64,000 nt of DNA, taken from assembly GCF_003626535.1 (NCBI RefSeq), contig NZ_RBAL01000005.1, forward strand, positions 1-64,000, written 5' to 3'. This document shows positions 54,339-62,565 of this stretch, in pieces; position 1 is the first letter of the stretch; each line of letters starts with the position of its first letter. The DNA comes from Streptomyces hoynatensis (lineage in GTDB: Bacteria > Actinomycetota > Actinomycetes > Streptomycetales > Streptomycetaceae). The notes below the pieces were generated by a model, which searched no databases, was not told where the DNA came from, and saw only the letters and a program-made list of their open reading frames with translations. Made by a program: the position numbers and the translations under genes.

Positions 54339-55853
54339 TCACTGGACGGCGGCCTCCTCGGGCCGGTAGGTGAAGTCGCCGACGCCCGCGGCGTCGCCCG
54401 GGAGCGGGTTGTCGCCGCCGAGCGAGATGCCGTTCCAGTCGACGAGCGAGCCGACGCCGTCCTTGAAGATGAGGCCGCCGAGCCCGGAGGCCGCACCGGC
54501 GCCGCCCGCCCCGAGGAACGCGCCGCTGGCCCCGGCGAAGCCGCTGATCTGGGCGCCGTTCTGGGCGGCCCGGCCCAGCGAGAGGGCGTCGGCCGCCGCG
54601 CCCGGGTTGGCGAACACCGAGTGCGCGCCCGCGTGCAGGGCACCGCCGACGCCCGCCGTGCGGAAGGCGTTCGGGATGTTCCTGAGCCCGGCCAGGCCCT
54701 CGACGCCGGCCTGCCGCCAGGCGCTGCCGCTGAAGATGGTCCGCATGCCCTCGCCGAACTCGCTGGCGATTCCCCGCGGCCCGAACGCGGCGCGGCCCCA
54801 GCCCATGATCCCGGAGGGGTTGCTGAACCGGCTGGCGATGACGTTGGCGCCGTGCAGGCGGCCGGCCGTGCTGCCGATGATGCCCTCGGCCCTGGCGGTA
54901 CGCGCGGCCCGGTTGCCGAACTGCATCATGCCGCGCAGGCTGCGGAACGCCGCGAAGCGCGAGGACTGGCCCGCCGCCCGCAGCGCCGGGGTGACGGCGC
55001 GGCCGATGCCGAAGGTGACGATGCCGACCAGGTCGAGCGCCGCGCCCAGCCAGTCGCCCTTGAGGATGTTGCCGAGCAGCGAGAAGCAGCTGGCGATGAG
55101 GGCGATGGTGCCGAGCACGGCCGCGAGCGCCTGCCCGATGACGGGTATCCAGCCCACGAGCAAGGCGAGGACACCCGCGATGGCCGCGATCTTGCTCGCC
55201 CATTCCCCGATCGCGATGAGGATGTTCTTGAGGCCGTCGAAGAAGGTCTTGAAGCGGTCGCTCCAGCCGTCCTTGAGGCCGTCGTCCCCGATGAAGTCGC
55301 CGATCGCGTTGGCCGCGGCGTCGGCGGCGTCGTCCTTCATCGTGATGAGGTTGTGCAGCTGGTTGCGCAGCCCGTTCAGCCGGGCCTGGGCGTCGTTGAG
55401 GTGGCCCTGCGCCTCGTCGAGGTCGCTCTGGGCCTGCTCGTTCTCCTCGTCGGTGCCGCCCTCGGTGTCGATCGAGTGCACCCGGTGCGTGTAGACCTGG
55501 ATGTCGTCCTGCACGCTCAGCGCCTGGGTGCGCAGGTCCAGGCTCTGCTCCTGGGCCTCCTCGAAGGTCGGCCAGTACCCTGCCAGGGCGTTGGCCGTCG
55601 CGTCGTAGCGGCCCCACGCCTTGAAGACGTTGTCGGAGAGCTCGGTGGCCTTCTCCCGGAAGGCGTCACCCGACTCGCCGCGCCAGCCGTTGCTCGCGTT
55701 CGTCACGTTGCCCAGCAGGGTCTTGGCCCGCTCGATCGCGTCCGCCGTGCGGCGGTAGCGCGCCGCCGCCTCCCGCACGAGCTCCCAGTCCCCCGGAATC
55801 GGGTCCCTGCCGTCCTCGGTCAGTGGACTCCAGTCGGCCGGCCTCCCCGCCAT
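54339..55853 (-). CDS. Large T7SS-substrate-like protein with N-terminal WxG helical domain and membrane region
   Basis: This 504-residue protein has a WXG100-like helical hairpin (residues 20-100, with W57-x-G59 in NGWRGESG). A coiled-coil stretch (about 105-182) and an amphipathic region precede a long hydrophobic block (about 221-285, two to three helices). The Gly/Ala-rich C-terminal 200 residues carry no known toxin motif. The order resembles putative type VII secreted polymorphic proteins. Its ATG overlaps the stop of the WXG100-like gene by one base (TGATG), so the two are probably made in coupled amounts. Confidence 0.85.
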   Translation of the reverse strand: MAGRPADWSPLTEDGRDPIPGDWELVREAAARYRRTADAIERAKTLLGNVTNASNGWRGESGDAFREKATELSDNVFKAWGRYDATANALAGYWPTFEEAQEQSLDLRTQALSVQDDIQVYTHRVHSIDTEGGTDEENEQAQSDLDEAQGHLNDAQARLNGLRNQLHNLITMKDDAADAAANAIGDFIGDDGLKDGWSDRFKTFFDGLKNILIAIGEWASKIAAIAGVLALLVGWIPVIGQALAAVLGTIALIASCFSLLGNILKGDWLGAALDLVGIVTFGIGRAVTPALRAAGQSSRFAAFRSLRGMMQFGNRAARTARAEGIIGSTAGRLHGANVIASRFSNPSGIMGWGRAAFGPRGIASEFGEGMRTIFSGSAWRQAGVEGLAGLRNIPNAFRTAGVGGALHAGAHSVFANPGAAADALSLGRAAQNGAQISGFAGASGAFLGAGGAGAASGLGGLIFKDGVGSLVDWNGISLGGDNPLPGDAAGVGDFTYRPEEAAVQ

Positions 55854-56143
55854 CAGCCGTTCCCTTCGAGCGAAGCCACCAGTTGGTCCTCAATGCCGTC
55901 GAATGCCTCGCCGGCCTCCTTCGCCTTGTCGGCGAAGGCCTTCAGCGTGTCCATCAGCGCCCGCCGCTTGTGGTGCCAGTTCTCCGCGAACTCGCGTACC
56001 TCGTGCGCCAGATGGTCGTTGCCCACCTCGTCCGCGTAGTCCGAGGCCAGGTCCTCGGAGTCCTCGAACTCGGCCGCCACGAAACGTAGTTGTGCCCCCA
56101 GCTCGGTCACTTCCGAGGGGGTTACTTCTATGTCGTGACCCAT
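55853..56143 (-). CDS. WXG100/EspC-like small helical protein
   Basis: This 96-residue all-helical protein has no signal peptide. It is made of two long helices joined by a turn near AENWHHKRRALMD, where Trp occupies the WxG position but the Gly is replaced by His. Size, charge pattern and position directly before a larger WxG protein match ESX partner proteins that heterodimerise with the larger substrate. ATG 56143 has a GTAGGAG ribosome site. No Ecc secretion components are encoded in this window. Confidence 0.82.
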   Translation of the reverse strand: MGHDIEVTPSEVTELGAQLRFVAAEFEDSEDLASDYADEVGNDHLAHEVREFAENWHHKRRALMDTLKAFADKAKEAGEAFDGIEDQLVASLEGNG

Positions 56144-56161
56144 TTCTCAGCTCCTACGGTG

Positions 56162-56830
56162 CTACGACCACCGCAGCGATCCCGCGATGGCGTCGAACAT
56201 ATCCACCAGCGCGTCCGCCAGCTCCGGTATCGGTGTACTGAACGTCAGCAGCAGCCAGGCCCCCGTGTTGGGCACTGGTAGGTAGAAGTCAAGCAATGTA
56301 TTGGGACGCTCTTCCGGCTGTCCCAGTTCCTTGGAATCGGGGGACAACTCGGTCCGCCGGCACCGCACGGCGGGCCCCGAGGGCAGCTGCACCACCGAGA
56401 CCGCGGCGCCCTCCCCGTGCTTGTCCCGCAGCCCGTCGGCCAGCATCTCCGGCGGAAGCTGCACGCCCGGGTGCTCCGGGTCCTCCGGCTCCGAGGACAC
56501 GAGCAGGGTCGCCGGGATGGGCACGGCGCCGACGCCCTGGGTGGACAGGTAGAGCTCGATCCCCTCCCGGGAAGCGGCCTGTTCCACGACGTTCGCCAGC
56601 AACTCGCCCAGCTCGTGCCGCTTGGCGGCGTCCTGGTCGCGGTTCGGGTAGGTCATGTCGACCAGGGTCTTGACCGAGCGCTCGCGCTTGGCCTCGGAAC
56701 CCAGCGGTATCCGGAACCAGTCGGTCGGCGTGAGCATCCGGTAGCGCGACGGCGGCCGCAGCTCCCGCGGCAGCTCGGGCTCCGGCCCCTCGTCCAGCGC
56801 CTTCTGCGACGCGTGATCTTCCGCCAGCAC
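56162..56830 (-). CDS. LPxGPAxR-family protein, T7SS-cassette associated (paralogue 2)
   Basis: This 222-residue soluble protein is the first gene of the cassette. Its C-terminal half has VSVVQLPSGPAVRCRRTE, then YLPVPNTGAWLLLTFSTPIP and a final helix ALVDMFDAIAGSLRW. This mirrors the paralogue at 53617-54246. The N-terminal half is different and includes RYRMLTPTDWFRIPLG. The GTG at 56830 is used. The next gene starts 18 bp after its stop, so an operon is likely. Function is unknown. Confidence 0.82.
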   Translation of the reverse strand: MLAEDHASQKALDEGPEPELPRELRPPSRYRMLTPTDWFRIPLGSEAKRERSVKTLVDMTYPNRDQDAAKRHELGELLANVVEQAASREGIELYLSTQGVGAVPIPATLLVSSEPEDPEHPGVQLPPEMLADGLRDKHGEGAAVSVVQLPSGPAVRCRRTELSPDSKELGQPEERPNTLLDFYLPVPNTGAWLLLTFSTPIPELADALVDMFDAIAGSLRWS

Positions 56831-56874
56831 GCGGAGTTCCCCCTGCCACGTGGATTATGTGTCGAACCAGAGAA

Positions 56875-56894
56875 TGACCGTATCTCGCCGGTCA
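56875..56894. promoter_or_regulatory. TGACCG-N8-CGGTCA inverted repeat upstream of the T7SS-like cassette
   Basis: A perfect 6-bp inverted repeat with an 8-bp spacer starts 45 bp upstream of the first cassette gene, in a locally less GC-rich stretch. It is a candidate operator or part of the promoter. Confidence 0.4.
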
Positions 56895-56927
56895 ACGCCG
56901 AGGCAACACGCGTTCGCAGGGGGGTCC

Positions 56928-57440
56928 TCAGCCGATCTCGGTCAGGCCGCCGCCCTCGCCCTCCCCGTTCCCCGGGCCCTCGTTCTCCTCGCCCATCCCG
57001 CCGTCCTCGCCCTCCTCACGCTCGACGAGCACCGGCGAACCGTGGTGCGACCACAGCTTCCAGGCGCCCTCCGCGGTGCGGCGGAACAGGTTGGTCGCCA
57101 CGACGAGCCCGCCGACCAGCGGCCCCGTGGAGCCGTCCGCCTCGGCCGGGCCGCCGCTGAGGATGTTCTCGGTGCAGGTGACCAGGGCGGTGTCCCCCGC
57201 CACCGAGACCTCCACGTCGGTCAGGAAGAACTGGATGTACTCGGTGTTGGCCATGATCAGCGCGTAGGAGCGCATCACCTCGCCGCGCCCGCTGATGACC
57301 GGCCACCCCGGGTGGACGACGCTGATGTCCTCGTCCAGCCACCGCTCCGCCACCGCGTCCAGGTCGCCGCGTTCGAGCGCCTCGTACAGCGCGGCGTTGG
57401 CGGCGGCCACCGCCTCGGAGTCGGAGGCCGGCGTGCTCAT
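56928..57440 (-). CDS. SnoaL/NTF2-like protein coupled to folP
   Basis: This protein has 170 residues. The NTF2-like domain spans about 8-135 (VAAANAALYEALERGDLDAVAERWL, ISVVHPGWPVISGRGEVMRSY, VATNLFRRTAEGAWKLWSHHGSPV). It is followed by a disordered Glu/Gly tail. It belongs to the nuclear-transport-factor-2-like/calcium-calmodulin kinase association group common in actinobacteria, with no known reaction. Its ATG overlaps the folP stop (ATGA), so it is co-translated with dihydropteroate synthase. A link to folate metabolism is unproven. Confidence 0.88.
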   Translation of the reverse strand: MSTPASDSEAVAAANAALYEALERGDLDAVAERWLDEDISVVHPGWPVISGRGEVMRSYALIMANTEYIQFFLTDVEVSVAGDTALVTCTENILSGGPAEADGSTGPLVGGLVVATNLFRRTAEGAWKLWSHHGSPVLVEREEGEDGGMGEENEGPGNGEGEGGGLTEIG

Positions 57441-58306
57441 CGCGGCTCTGCCCCGGCCGCGGCGACGGCCTCGGCCACCCGGACCGCGTCGGCGCTGGCC
57501 CGCACCTCGTGCACCCGCACCGCCCAGGCGCCGGCCGCGGCGGCCAGGGCCGTGACCGCGGCCGTGGCCGCGTCGCGCTCGCGGGCGGGCGGGGGGCTGC
57601 CGCCCGGGCCGGCGAGCACCCGGCCGAGGAACCGCTTGCGCGAGGCGGCGATCAGCAGCGGCCTGCCCAGTTCCGCGCGCAGCCGCGCCGCCGCGGCCAC
57701 CAGCGCCAGGTCGTGCTCGGCCCGTTTGGCGAAGCCGAGGCCGGGGTCGGCGATGATGCGGTCCGCCGCGATGCCGCCGGCCACCGCCGCGTCCAGGCTG
57801 CGCCGCAGCTCGTCGATCACCTCGCCGACGACGTCCGCATAGCCGGCCCGCTCGTTCATGTCGATGCTCTGCCCGCGCCAGTGCATCACCACGAAGGGCA
57901 CCCGCGCCTCGGCCACCGTGGGCACCATCCGCCCGTCGGCACGGCCGCCGCTGACGTCGTTCACCAGCCGGGCGCCCATGGCCACCGACCGCTCGGCCAC
58001 CGAGGCGCGCATCGTGTCCACGCTCACCAGGACGCCCTCGGCGGCCAGCTCCCGCACGACCGGGATCACCCGGCGCAGCTCCTCCGCCTCGTCCACCCGG
58101 GTCGCGCCGGGCCGCGTCGATTCGCCTCCGACATCGATCAGATCGGCGCCCTGGGCGACCAGGTCGAGGCCATGTTTGATCGCGGCCTCCGGGTCGAACC
58201 ACCGGCCGCCGTCGGAAAACGAGTCGGGTGTGACGTTGACCACCCCCATCACCGCGCAGCGGTCCCACCCCGGGAGTCCTGTCACCTGGCCGTGCGAGAG
58301 GGTCAT
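57437..58306 (-). CDS. folP: Dihydropteroate synthase
   Basis: This 289-residue TIM-barrel enzyme joins p-aminobenzoate to dihydropterin pyrophosphate; it is the sulfonamide target. Signatures are MGVVNVTPDSFSDGG, LIDVGGESTRPGATRV, VSVDTMRASVAERS, LVNDVSGG, IIADPGLGFAKR and LIAASRKRFLG. An additional shorter DHPS-like gene is not seen. ATG 58306 lies six nt after TACTCT, so it is probably leaderless. It is divergent from folB-folK across a 508-bp region with repeats. Confidence 0.97.
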   Translation of the reverse strand: MTLSHGQVTGLPGWDRCAVMGVVNVTPDSFSDGGRWFDPEAAIKHGLDLVAQGADLIDVGGESTRPGATRVDEAEELRRVIPVVRELAAEGVLVSVDTMRASVAERSVAMGARLVNDVSGGRADGRMVPTVAEARVPFVVMHWRGQSIDMNERAGYADVVGEVIDELRRSLDAAVAGGIAADRIIADPGLGFAKRAEHDLALVAAAARLRAELGRPLLIAASRKRFLGRVLAGPGGSPPPARERDAATAAVTALAAAAGAWAVRVHEVRASADAVRVAEAVAAAGAEPR

Positions 58307-58312
58307 GGCACC

Positions 58313-58318
58313 AGAGTA
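58313..58318 (-). promoter_or_regulatory. -10 box of leaderless folP
   Basis: TACTCT on the minus strand ends 6 nt before the folP ATG; no SD. Confidence 0.5.
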
Positions 58319-58470
58319 GGGGCCACACCCCGGCCCCGCCGGGGCGAGGGGAACAACGCCGGGGCGGGTGGCGCTGTCCCCGCAGGGCCGGGCTTCGCAG
58401 GTAGATTCGAATGCCCCGGGCGGGAGCCGGCACCCCGGGTCCGGCCGGCCCACGACCACGCGACGACCCC

Positions 58471-58563
58471 CGCCGACCGGACAGCGACCAAACACCGACC
58501 AGACAGCGATCGAAAGCGCCTGGCCACCGAGCAGACAGCGAGCACACACCGACCAGACAGCGA
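58471..58563 (+). repeat. Four spaced 17-bp direct repeats between folP and folB
   Basis: Copies lie at 58471-58487, 58493-58509, 58525-58541 and 58547-58563. The second and fourth are identical (CACCGACCAGACAGCGA); the third has one mismatch and the first two. Start-to-start spacing is 22, 32 and 22 bp, that is two, three and two helical turns, so all copies face the same side of the DNA. Confidence 0.85.
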
Positions 58564-58814
58564 GCAGAAAGCAGCGAACGGACGTCAACCGGCGTGCGGA
58601 GACGAACTCCGCCGGCGAGCCCCTTCGTCCCGCGGACGAACCCCCCAACGGGCCGCGGCCGAACGTGACCCCGAGCGTGACCGTGGGTAAGTGACCCAGA
58701 GCCGCGAAAACGGGCAACGCGCAGCAAATCAGCGAAACCCCGAGCACAGAGAACCCGAAGATCCCGGCAAGGCCGGGACCAGACGCAGGACAGAGACGAA
58801 GGGAAGTGAGCGCC

Positions 58815-59174
58815 GTGGACCGGATCGCGCTGCGCGGACTGCGAGCCAAGGGCTTTCACGGAGTCCTGCCGCGGGAGCGCGCCGAGGGCCAGCCGTTCGT
58901 GGTCGACGTGGACCTCGGCGTCGACACCAGGGCGGCGGCGGCCCACGACGACCTCGCGCGGACGGTCGACTACGGCCTGGTGGCCGAGCAGGTCACCGCC
59001 GTCGTCACCGGCGAGCCGTGCGACCTGCTGGAGACGCTCGCCCAGCGCATCGCCGACCAGTGCCTGAGCCACGAGGCGGTGCACGAGGCGATCGTCACCG
59101 TGCACAAGCCGCAGGCGCCCATTTCGGTGCCCTTCGCCGACGTGACCATCACCATCAAGCGGAGCCGAGCATGA
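58815..59174 (+). CDS. folB: Dihydroneopterin aldolase
   Basis: This 119-residue enzyme converts dihydroneopterin to 6-hydroxymethyl-dihydropterin and glycolaldehyde. It has the short FolB fold with ALRGLRAKGFHGVLPRERAEGQPFVVDVDL and TVDYGLVAEQVTAVV. Catalytic Glu/Lys positions lie in LETLAQRIAD and VTVHKPQAPI. GTG 58815 (VDRIALRG) is preferred over the GTG at 58806, because the AAGGGA ribosome site is correctly spaced for it. It overlaps folK by ATGA. Confidence 0.95.
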   Translation: MDRIALRGLRAKGFHGVLPRERAEGQPFVVDVDLGVDTRAAAAHDDLARTVDYGLVAEQVTAVVTGEPCDLLETLAQRIADQCLSHEAVHEAIVTVHKPQAPISVPFADVTITIKRSRA

Positions 59175-59782
59175 CCCCCATGAATGCCGCGTCATCCCCC
59201 GATCCCACCGTCCAGCCGGTGCCCGCATCCGTCGTCCGCCAGGTGGACGCGGCGGACGCCACGTTGCACAACCCGAAACGCGCCGTCCTCTCCCTCGGCA
59301 GCAACCTGGGCAACCGCCTGGAGACGCTCCAGGGCGCCGTCGACGCCCTGGAGGAGACCCCGGGCCTGCGCGTGAAGAAGGTCTCGCCGGTGTACGAGAC
59401 CGCGCCCTGGGGCGTACCCGAGGGCAGCCAGCCCTCCTATTTCAACGCGGTGGTGGTGGTCAAGACGACGCTGCCGCCCTCCTCCCTGCTGGAACGCGCC
59501 CACGCCATCGAGGAGGCGTTCGAGCGCACGCGGGACACCCGCTGGGGGCCGCGCACCATCGACGTGGACATCGTGGCCTATCAGGGGGTCGTCTCCGACG
59601 ACCCGGCGCTCACGCTGCCCCATCCCCGGGCGCACGAGCGGGCCTTCGTCCTGGTCCCGTGGCACGATGTCGAGCCGGGCGCCGAGGTTCCCGGCCGCGG
59701 CCCGGTCGCTGAGCTGCTGGCGGACCTGGCCGCACAGGGGGTCACCCGCCGCGCGGACCTGACGCTGATCCTGCCGGAGTGA
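59171..59782 (+). CDS. folK: 2-amino-4-hydroxy-6-hydroxymethyldihydropteridine diphosphokinase
   Basis: This 203-residue enzyme transfers pyrophosphate from ATP to hydroxymethyl-dihydropterin, the step between FolB and FolP. It shows VLSLGSNLGNRLETLQGAV, SPVYETAPWGVPEGSQPSYFNAVV and the signature TRWGPRTIDVDIVAY. The last 25 residues of the core follow as HPRAHERAFVLVPW. An N-terminal extension of about 35 residues is lineage-specific. The start overlaps the folB stop, so folB-folK is one operon. Confidence 0.97.
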   Translation: MTPMNAASSPDPTVQPVPASVVRQVDAADATLHNPKRAVLSLGSNLGNRLETLQGAVDALEETPGLRVKKVSPVYETAPWGVPEGSQPSYFNAVVVVKTTLPPSSLLERAHAIEEAFERTRDTRWGPRTIDVDIVAYQGVVSDDPALTLPHPRAHERAFVLVPWHDVEPGAEVPGRGPVAELLADLAAQGVTRRADLTLILPE

Positions 59783-59862
59783 CCGGCCCCACCGGGGCGG
59801 CACCGGGCAGGGGCGGCGGCCCCGGCACGACCGCGGCCCCCTGAGAGAACGGCACAGGCACC

Positions 59863-60042
59863 ATGCACCACCCGACAGACGGCACACCAGGCACCACGCA
59901 CGGCACGGACGGCAACGCCTACGGCACCCCGTATGGCACCCCATACGGAACTCCGCACCGGACCGTGCGCGGGAACTCGCAGGAAGACTCGCAGGAAAAC
60001 TCGCAGGGAAACTCGCAGGAAGAGGGGCGCGAACAGCGGTGA
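59863..60042 (+). CDS. Possible 59-residue repetitive ORF coupled to the DUF3180 gene
   Basis: This ATG ORF has three YGTP units, then four NSQE-like units (GNSQEDSQENSQGNSQEE), and ends REQR. Its TGA overlaps the GTG of the DUF3180 gene, which suggests translational coupling. Codon bias is weak because of the repeats, and no clear SD is visible. It may be a real linker-like small protein, a leader peptide, or a remnant of a longer DUF3180 N-terminus. Confidence 0.35.
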   Translation: MHHPTDGTPGTTHGTDGNAYGTPYGTPYGTPHRTVRGNSQEDSQENSQGNSQEEGREQR

Positions 60043-60545
60043 ATCAGCTGCGGATCAGGACACTGGCCGGACTGTGCGTCGTGGCCTTCGCCCTGGCCTG
60101 GGCGGTGGCGGGGCTGTGGGAGTCGCTCGACCGGACGCTGCCCGCGGTGCCGCTGCTCGCGCCCGTCATCCTCGGCCTCATCGCGGTCGTCCTGCTCGTC
60201 ACCGCGCTCTCCCTGCGCTCCCGGCTGCGCGCCTGGCGCGAGCGGCGCCCCGACGCGAAGCCGGTGGACCGGCTGATGGCGGCCCGCGCGGTCGTCTTCG
60301 GGCAGGCCAGCGCCCTGGTTTCGGCGCTCGCCTGCGGCCTGTACGGCGGCTTCGGCCTGTACCTCGCGCTCCACGAGTGGGACGTCCCCAACCGCAGGGA
60401 CCAGGCCCTGTACGCGCTCCTGGCCGTCGTGGCCTCACTCGGGGTAATCGCCGCGGCCCTCTTCCTGGAACGGGTCTGCCGGCTCCCCGACGGGGACGAC
60501 GAGGGCCGGGGCAACCGCAACGGGCCCATAGGCTCCCCGATATGA
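60039..60545 (+). CDS. DUF3180 family membrane protein
   Basis: This 168-residue protein has four membrane helices: about 8-28, 38-58, 92-112 and 126-146. Cytoplasmic basic segments such as RLRAWRERRPDAKPVDRLMAARAVV lie between them. The size, topology and position directly after folK match the DUF3180 family, which is typical of actinobacterial folate loci. Its role is unknown. GTG 60039 overlaps the preceding small ORF's stop. Confidence 0.88.
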   Translation: MNQLRIRTLAGLCVVAFALAWAVAGLWESLDRTLPAVPLLAPVILGLIAVVLLVTALSLRSRLRAWRERRPDAKPVDRLMAARAVVFGQASALVSALACGLYGGFGLYLALHEWDVPNRRDQALYALLAVVASLGVIAAALFLERVCRLPDGDDEGRGNRNGPIGSPI

Positions 60546-60615
60546 CCCGGCTCCCCGGACGACGGGGCCCGGGACGCCGGCCCCGGGAGGCCGCGCCCCG
60601 GCCCGCCCCCAGGGC

Positions 60616-61791
60616 TCACATGCCGGCGATCTCCAGCTTCACGGCCGCCCGTTCCACATCCCTGGCGTCGGCGTCGATCGACCTGCGCAGCGCCTCGTGC
60701 AGGCTGGCCGGCGTGAGCACCCCGAGGAAGCGGTCGCGTTCCCCCGGGTCGAGGACGGCGATCCAGCCCGCGTCGTACTGCAGCATCGTGCTGAACGCCT
60801 GCTTGAGCGAGGCGCCGAGCGGCAGCCAGGCATCCATCCGCTTGGCATGCGCGGCGACGCTGCCCGGCAGTTCCCGGCCGCTCTCCGGTATCGGCACCCA
60901 GCCGTGCAGCGCGTCCCGCTCGTCGAGGACGACGGCCCAGCGCACGCCGTCCTCCCGCATCCGCGAGGCGGCCAGCGCCATCGGGTCCGCGAGGTGCACC
61001 ACCGGCGGCTGTTCCAGGTCGCCCTTCTCCACCGGCGTCACCGACAGGCGCTTCAGCCCGCGGTCGCTGCCGACGAAGGAGGCCACGTACGCGTTGGCCG
61101 GCGCGCCCAGCACGGCCGCCGGCGTGTCGAACTGCTCGATCCTGCCCTGCCCGTAGACGGCGATGCGGTCGCCGAGCCGGACGGCCTCCTCCATGTCGTG
61201 GGTGACGAAGAGCACCGTCTTGCGCACCTCGGCCTGGAGCCGCAGGAACTCGCTCTGCAGCCGCTCGCGCACCACCGGGTCCACCGCGCCGAAGGGCTCG
61301 TCCATCAGCAGCACGGGCGGGTCGGCGGCCAGCGCCCTGGCCACCCCGACCCGCTGCCGCTGGCCGCCGGAGAGCTGCTCGGGGTAGCGGCCGCCGTACA
61401 CCTTGGGGTCGAGGCCGACCAGTTCGAGGAGTTCGGCGGCCCGCCGGCGCGCGTCGGCGCGGCGCCAGCCGAGCAGGTGGGGGACGGTCGCGGTGTTGTC
61501 CAGCACGGTGCGGTGCGGGAAGAGGCCGACCTGCTGGATGACGTAGCCCATGCGGCGGCGCAACTTCACCGGGTCCCAGGTGGCCACGTCCTTGCCTTCC
61601 AGCAGGATGCGCCCCGAGGTGGGCTCCTCCAGCCGGTTGACCATGCGCATGGTGGTGGTCTTGCCACAGCCCGAGGGACCGACCAGCGTGACGAGTTCGC
61701 CTTCGCGAACCTCCAGGTCGAGGTCGTCCACGGCGACGGTGCCATCGGGGTAGCGCTTGGACACGTGCTCGAACCGCAACATGTTCATCAT
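60616..61791 (-). CDS. Glycine betaine/osmoprotectant ABC transporter ATP-binding protein with CBS domains
   Basis: This 391-residue ATPase of the OpuCA/ProV type has Walker [12 protein letters not shown] and Q-loop [14 protein letters not shown]. The signature [15 protein letters not shown], Walker [13 protein letters not shown] and H-loop [10 protein letters not shown] are intact. The C-terminal 130 residues form a CBS pair region ([24 protein letters not shown] and [24 protein letters not shown]) that senses ionic strength or nucleotides in homologues. It is divergent from the permease genes, an unusual split of one transporter over two strands. Confidence 0.94.
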   Translation of the reverse strand: MMNMLRFEHVSKRYPDGTVAVDDLDLEVREGELVTLVGPSGCGKTTTMRMVNRLEEPTSGRILLEGKDVATWDPVKLRRRMGYVIQQVGLFPHRTVLDNTATVPHLLGWRRADARRRAAELLELVGLDPKVYGGRYPEQLSGGQRQRVGVARALAADPPVLLMDEPFGAVDPVVRERLQSEFLRLQAEVRKTVLFVTHDMEEAVRLGDRIAVYGQGRIEQFDTPAAVLGAPANAYVASFVGSDRGLKRLSVTPVEKGDLEQPPVVHLADPMALAASRMREDGVRWAVVLDERDALHGWVPIPESGRELPGSVAAHAKRMDAWLPLGASLKQAFSTMLQYDAGWIAVLDPGERDRFLGVLTPASLHEALRRSIDADARDVERAAVKLEIAGM

Positions 61792-61809
61792 TCTGTCAGC
61801 TTTAACGGC

Positions 61810-61815
61810 TAGGGT
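61810..61815 (+). promoter_or_regulatory. -10 box for osmoprotectant permease operon
   Basis: TAGGGT ends 8 nt before the ATG at 61824 with no SD. The 32-bp gap to the divergent ATPase gene must hold both promoters. Confidence 0.4.
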
Positions 61816-61823
61816 GCTGGAGC

Positions 61824-62564
61824 ATGAGTGCGCACGCCCGGAACTGTCTGGCGGCCAACGACTGGATCTGCGGCGAATACCTGCGCAGCCGGAGCGAAGA
61901 GCTGACCGACGCGACCGTCGAGCACATCGTCATCACCCTCAGCGCCGTCGGCCTGGCGATCCTCGTCGCCTTCCCCCTCGCGCTGCTGGCCCGGCGCTGG
62001 CGGATCGCGGCCGGCGGCATCCTCAGCCTGACGACCGTCCTCTACACGATCCCCTCGCTGGCGATGTACGCGCTGCTGCTGCCGGTCTTCGGCATCTCGG
62101 CATCCATCGTCGTCACCGGCCTCGTCCTCTACTCGCTCACCGTCCTCGTGCGCAACATGCTCGCCGGGCTCCAGGCCGTGCCCGAGGAGGCCCGCGAGGC
62201 GGCCAGGGGCCTGGGCTACGGCCCGGCCAGGCTGCTGTTCGCCGTCGAACTGCCCCTCGCCCTGCCCGCCGTGATGGCCGGGGTGCGGATCGCCACCGTC
62301 TCCGCCGTCTCGCTCACCACCGTGGGCGCGATCGTCGGCCACGGCGGCCTCGGCAACCTCATCTACAGCAGCCTCGACAGCTACTTCAAGGCCCAGGTCC
62401 TCACCGCCTCGGTGCTCTGCGTGGCCCTCGCCGTCGCCGCCGACCTGCTGCTGCTCCTCGTGCAGCGGCTCCTGACCCCGTGGGCCAGAGCCGGTGGCGG
62501 CGGGCGGCGCACCAGGCGGCGCCCGGGCCCGGCCCCGGCACCCCGCGCCGAGGAGGTGGCCTGA
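61824..62564 (+). CDS. Osmoprotectant ABC transporter permease 1 (OpuCB-like)
   Basis: This 246-residue integral membrane permease has six predicted helices and the binding-protein-dependent transport EAA loop (EEAREAARGLGYGPARLLFAVELPLALPAVMAGV). It resembles OpuCB/YehW proteins for glycine betaine, choline or carnitine. It is followed by the second permease after a single base, so the two are co-translated. The C-terminal 25 residues are Gly/Arg/Pro-rich and disordered. Confidence 0.93.
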   Translation: MSAHARNCLAANDWICGEYLRSRSEELTDATVEHIVITLSAVGLAILVAFPLALLARRWRIAAGGILSLTTVLYTIPSLAMYALLLPVFGISASIVVTGLVLYSLTVLVRNMLAGLQAVPEEAREAARGLGYGPARLLFAVELPLALPAVMAGVRIATVSAVSLTTVGAIVGHGGLGNLIYSSLDSYFKAQVLTASVLCVALAVAADLLLLLVQRLLTPWARAGGGGRRTRRRPGPAPAPRAEEVA

Positions 62565-62565
62565 G

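Larger units (their letters stand above)
58307..58814. other. Divergent folP/folB intergenic region, 508 bp
   Basis: It holds the folP -10 box at its left end. A possible + strand -10 (TAGATT near 58402-58407), a cluster of four 17-bp repeats (58471-58563) and the folB ribosome site at its right end follow. From about 58480 to 58800 it is A/C/G-rich with very few T on the + strand, a composition unlike the coding DNA around it. No gene is supported. Confidence 0.65.

Noticed and set aside
58395..58425. TTCGAAT-containing segment resembling a tRNA T-arm
   Set aside because: No acceptor, D or anticodon stems can be formed around it.
58471..58563. Repeats as a CRISPR array
   Set aside because: Repeats are 17 bp with gaps of 5-15 bp, so there are no spacers of normal length. 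No cas genes are nearby.
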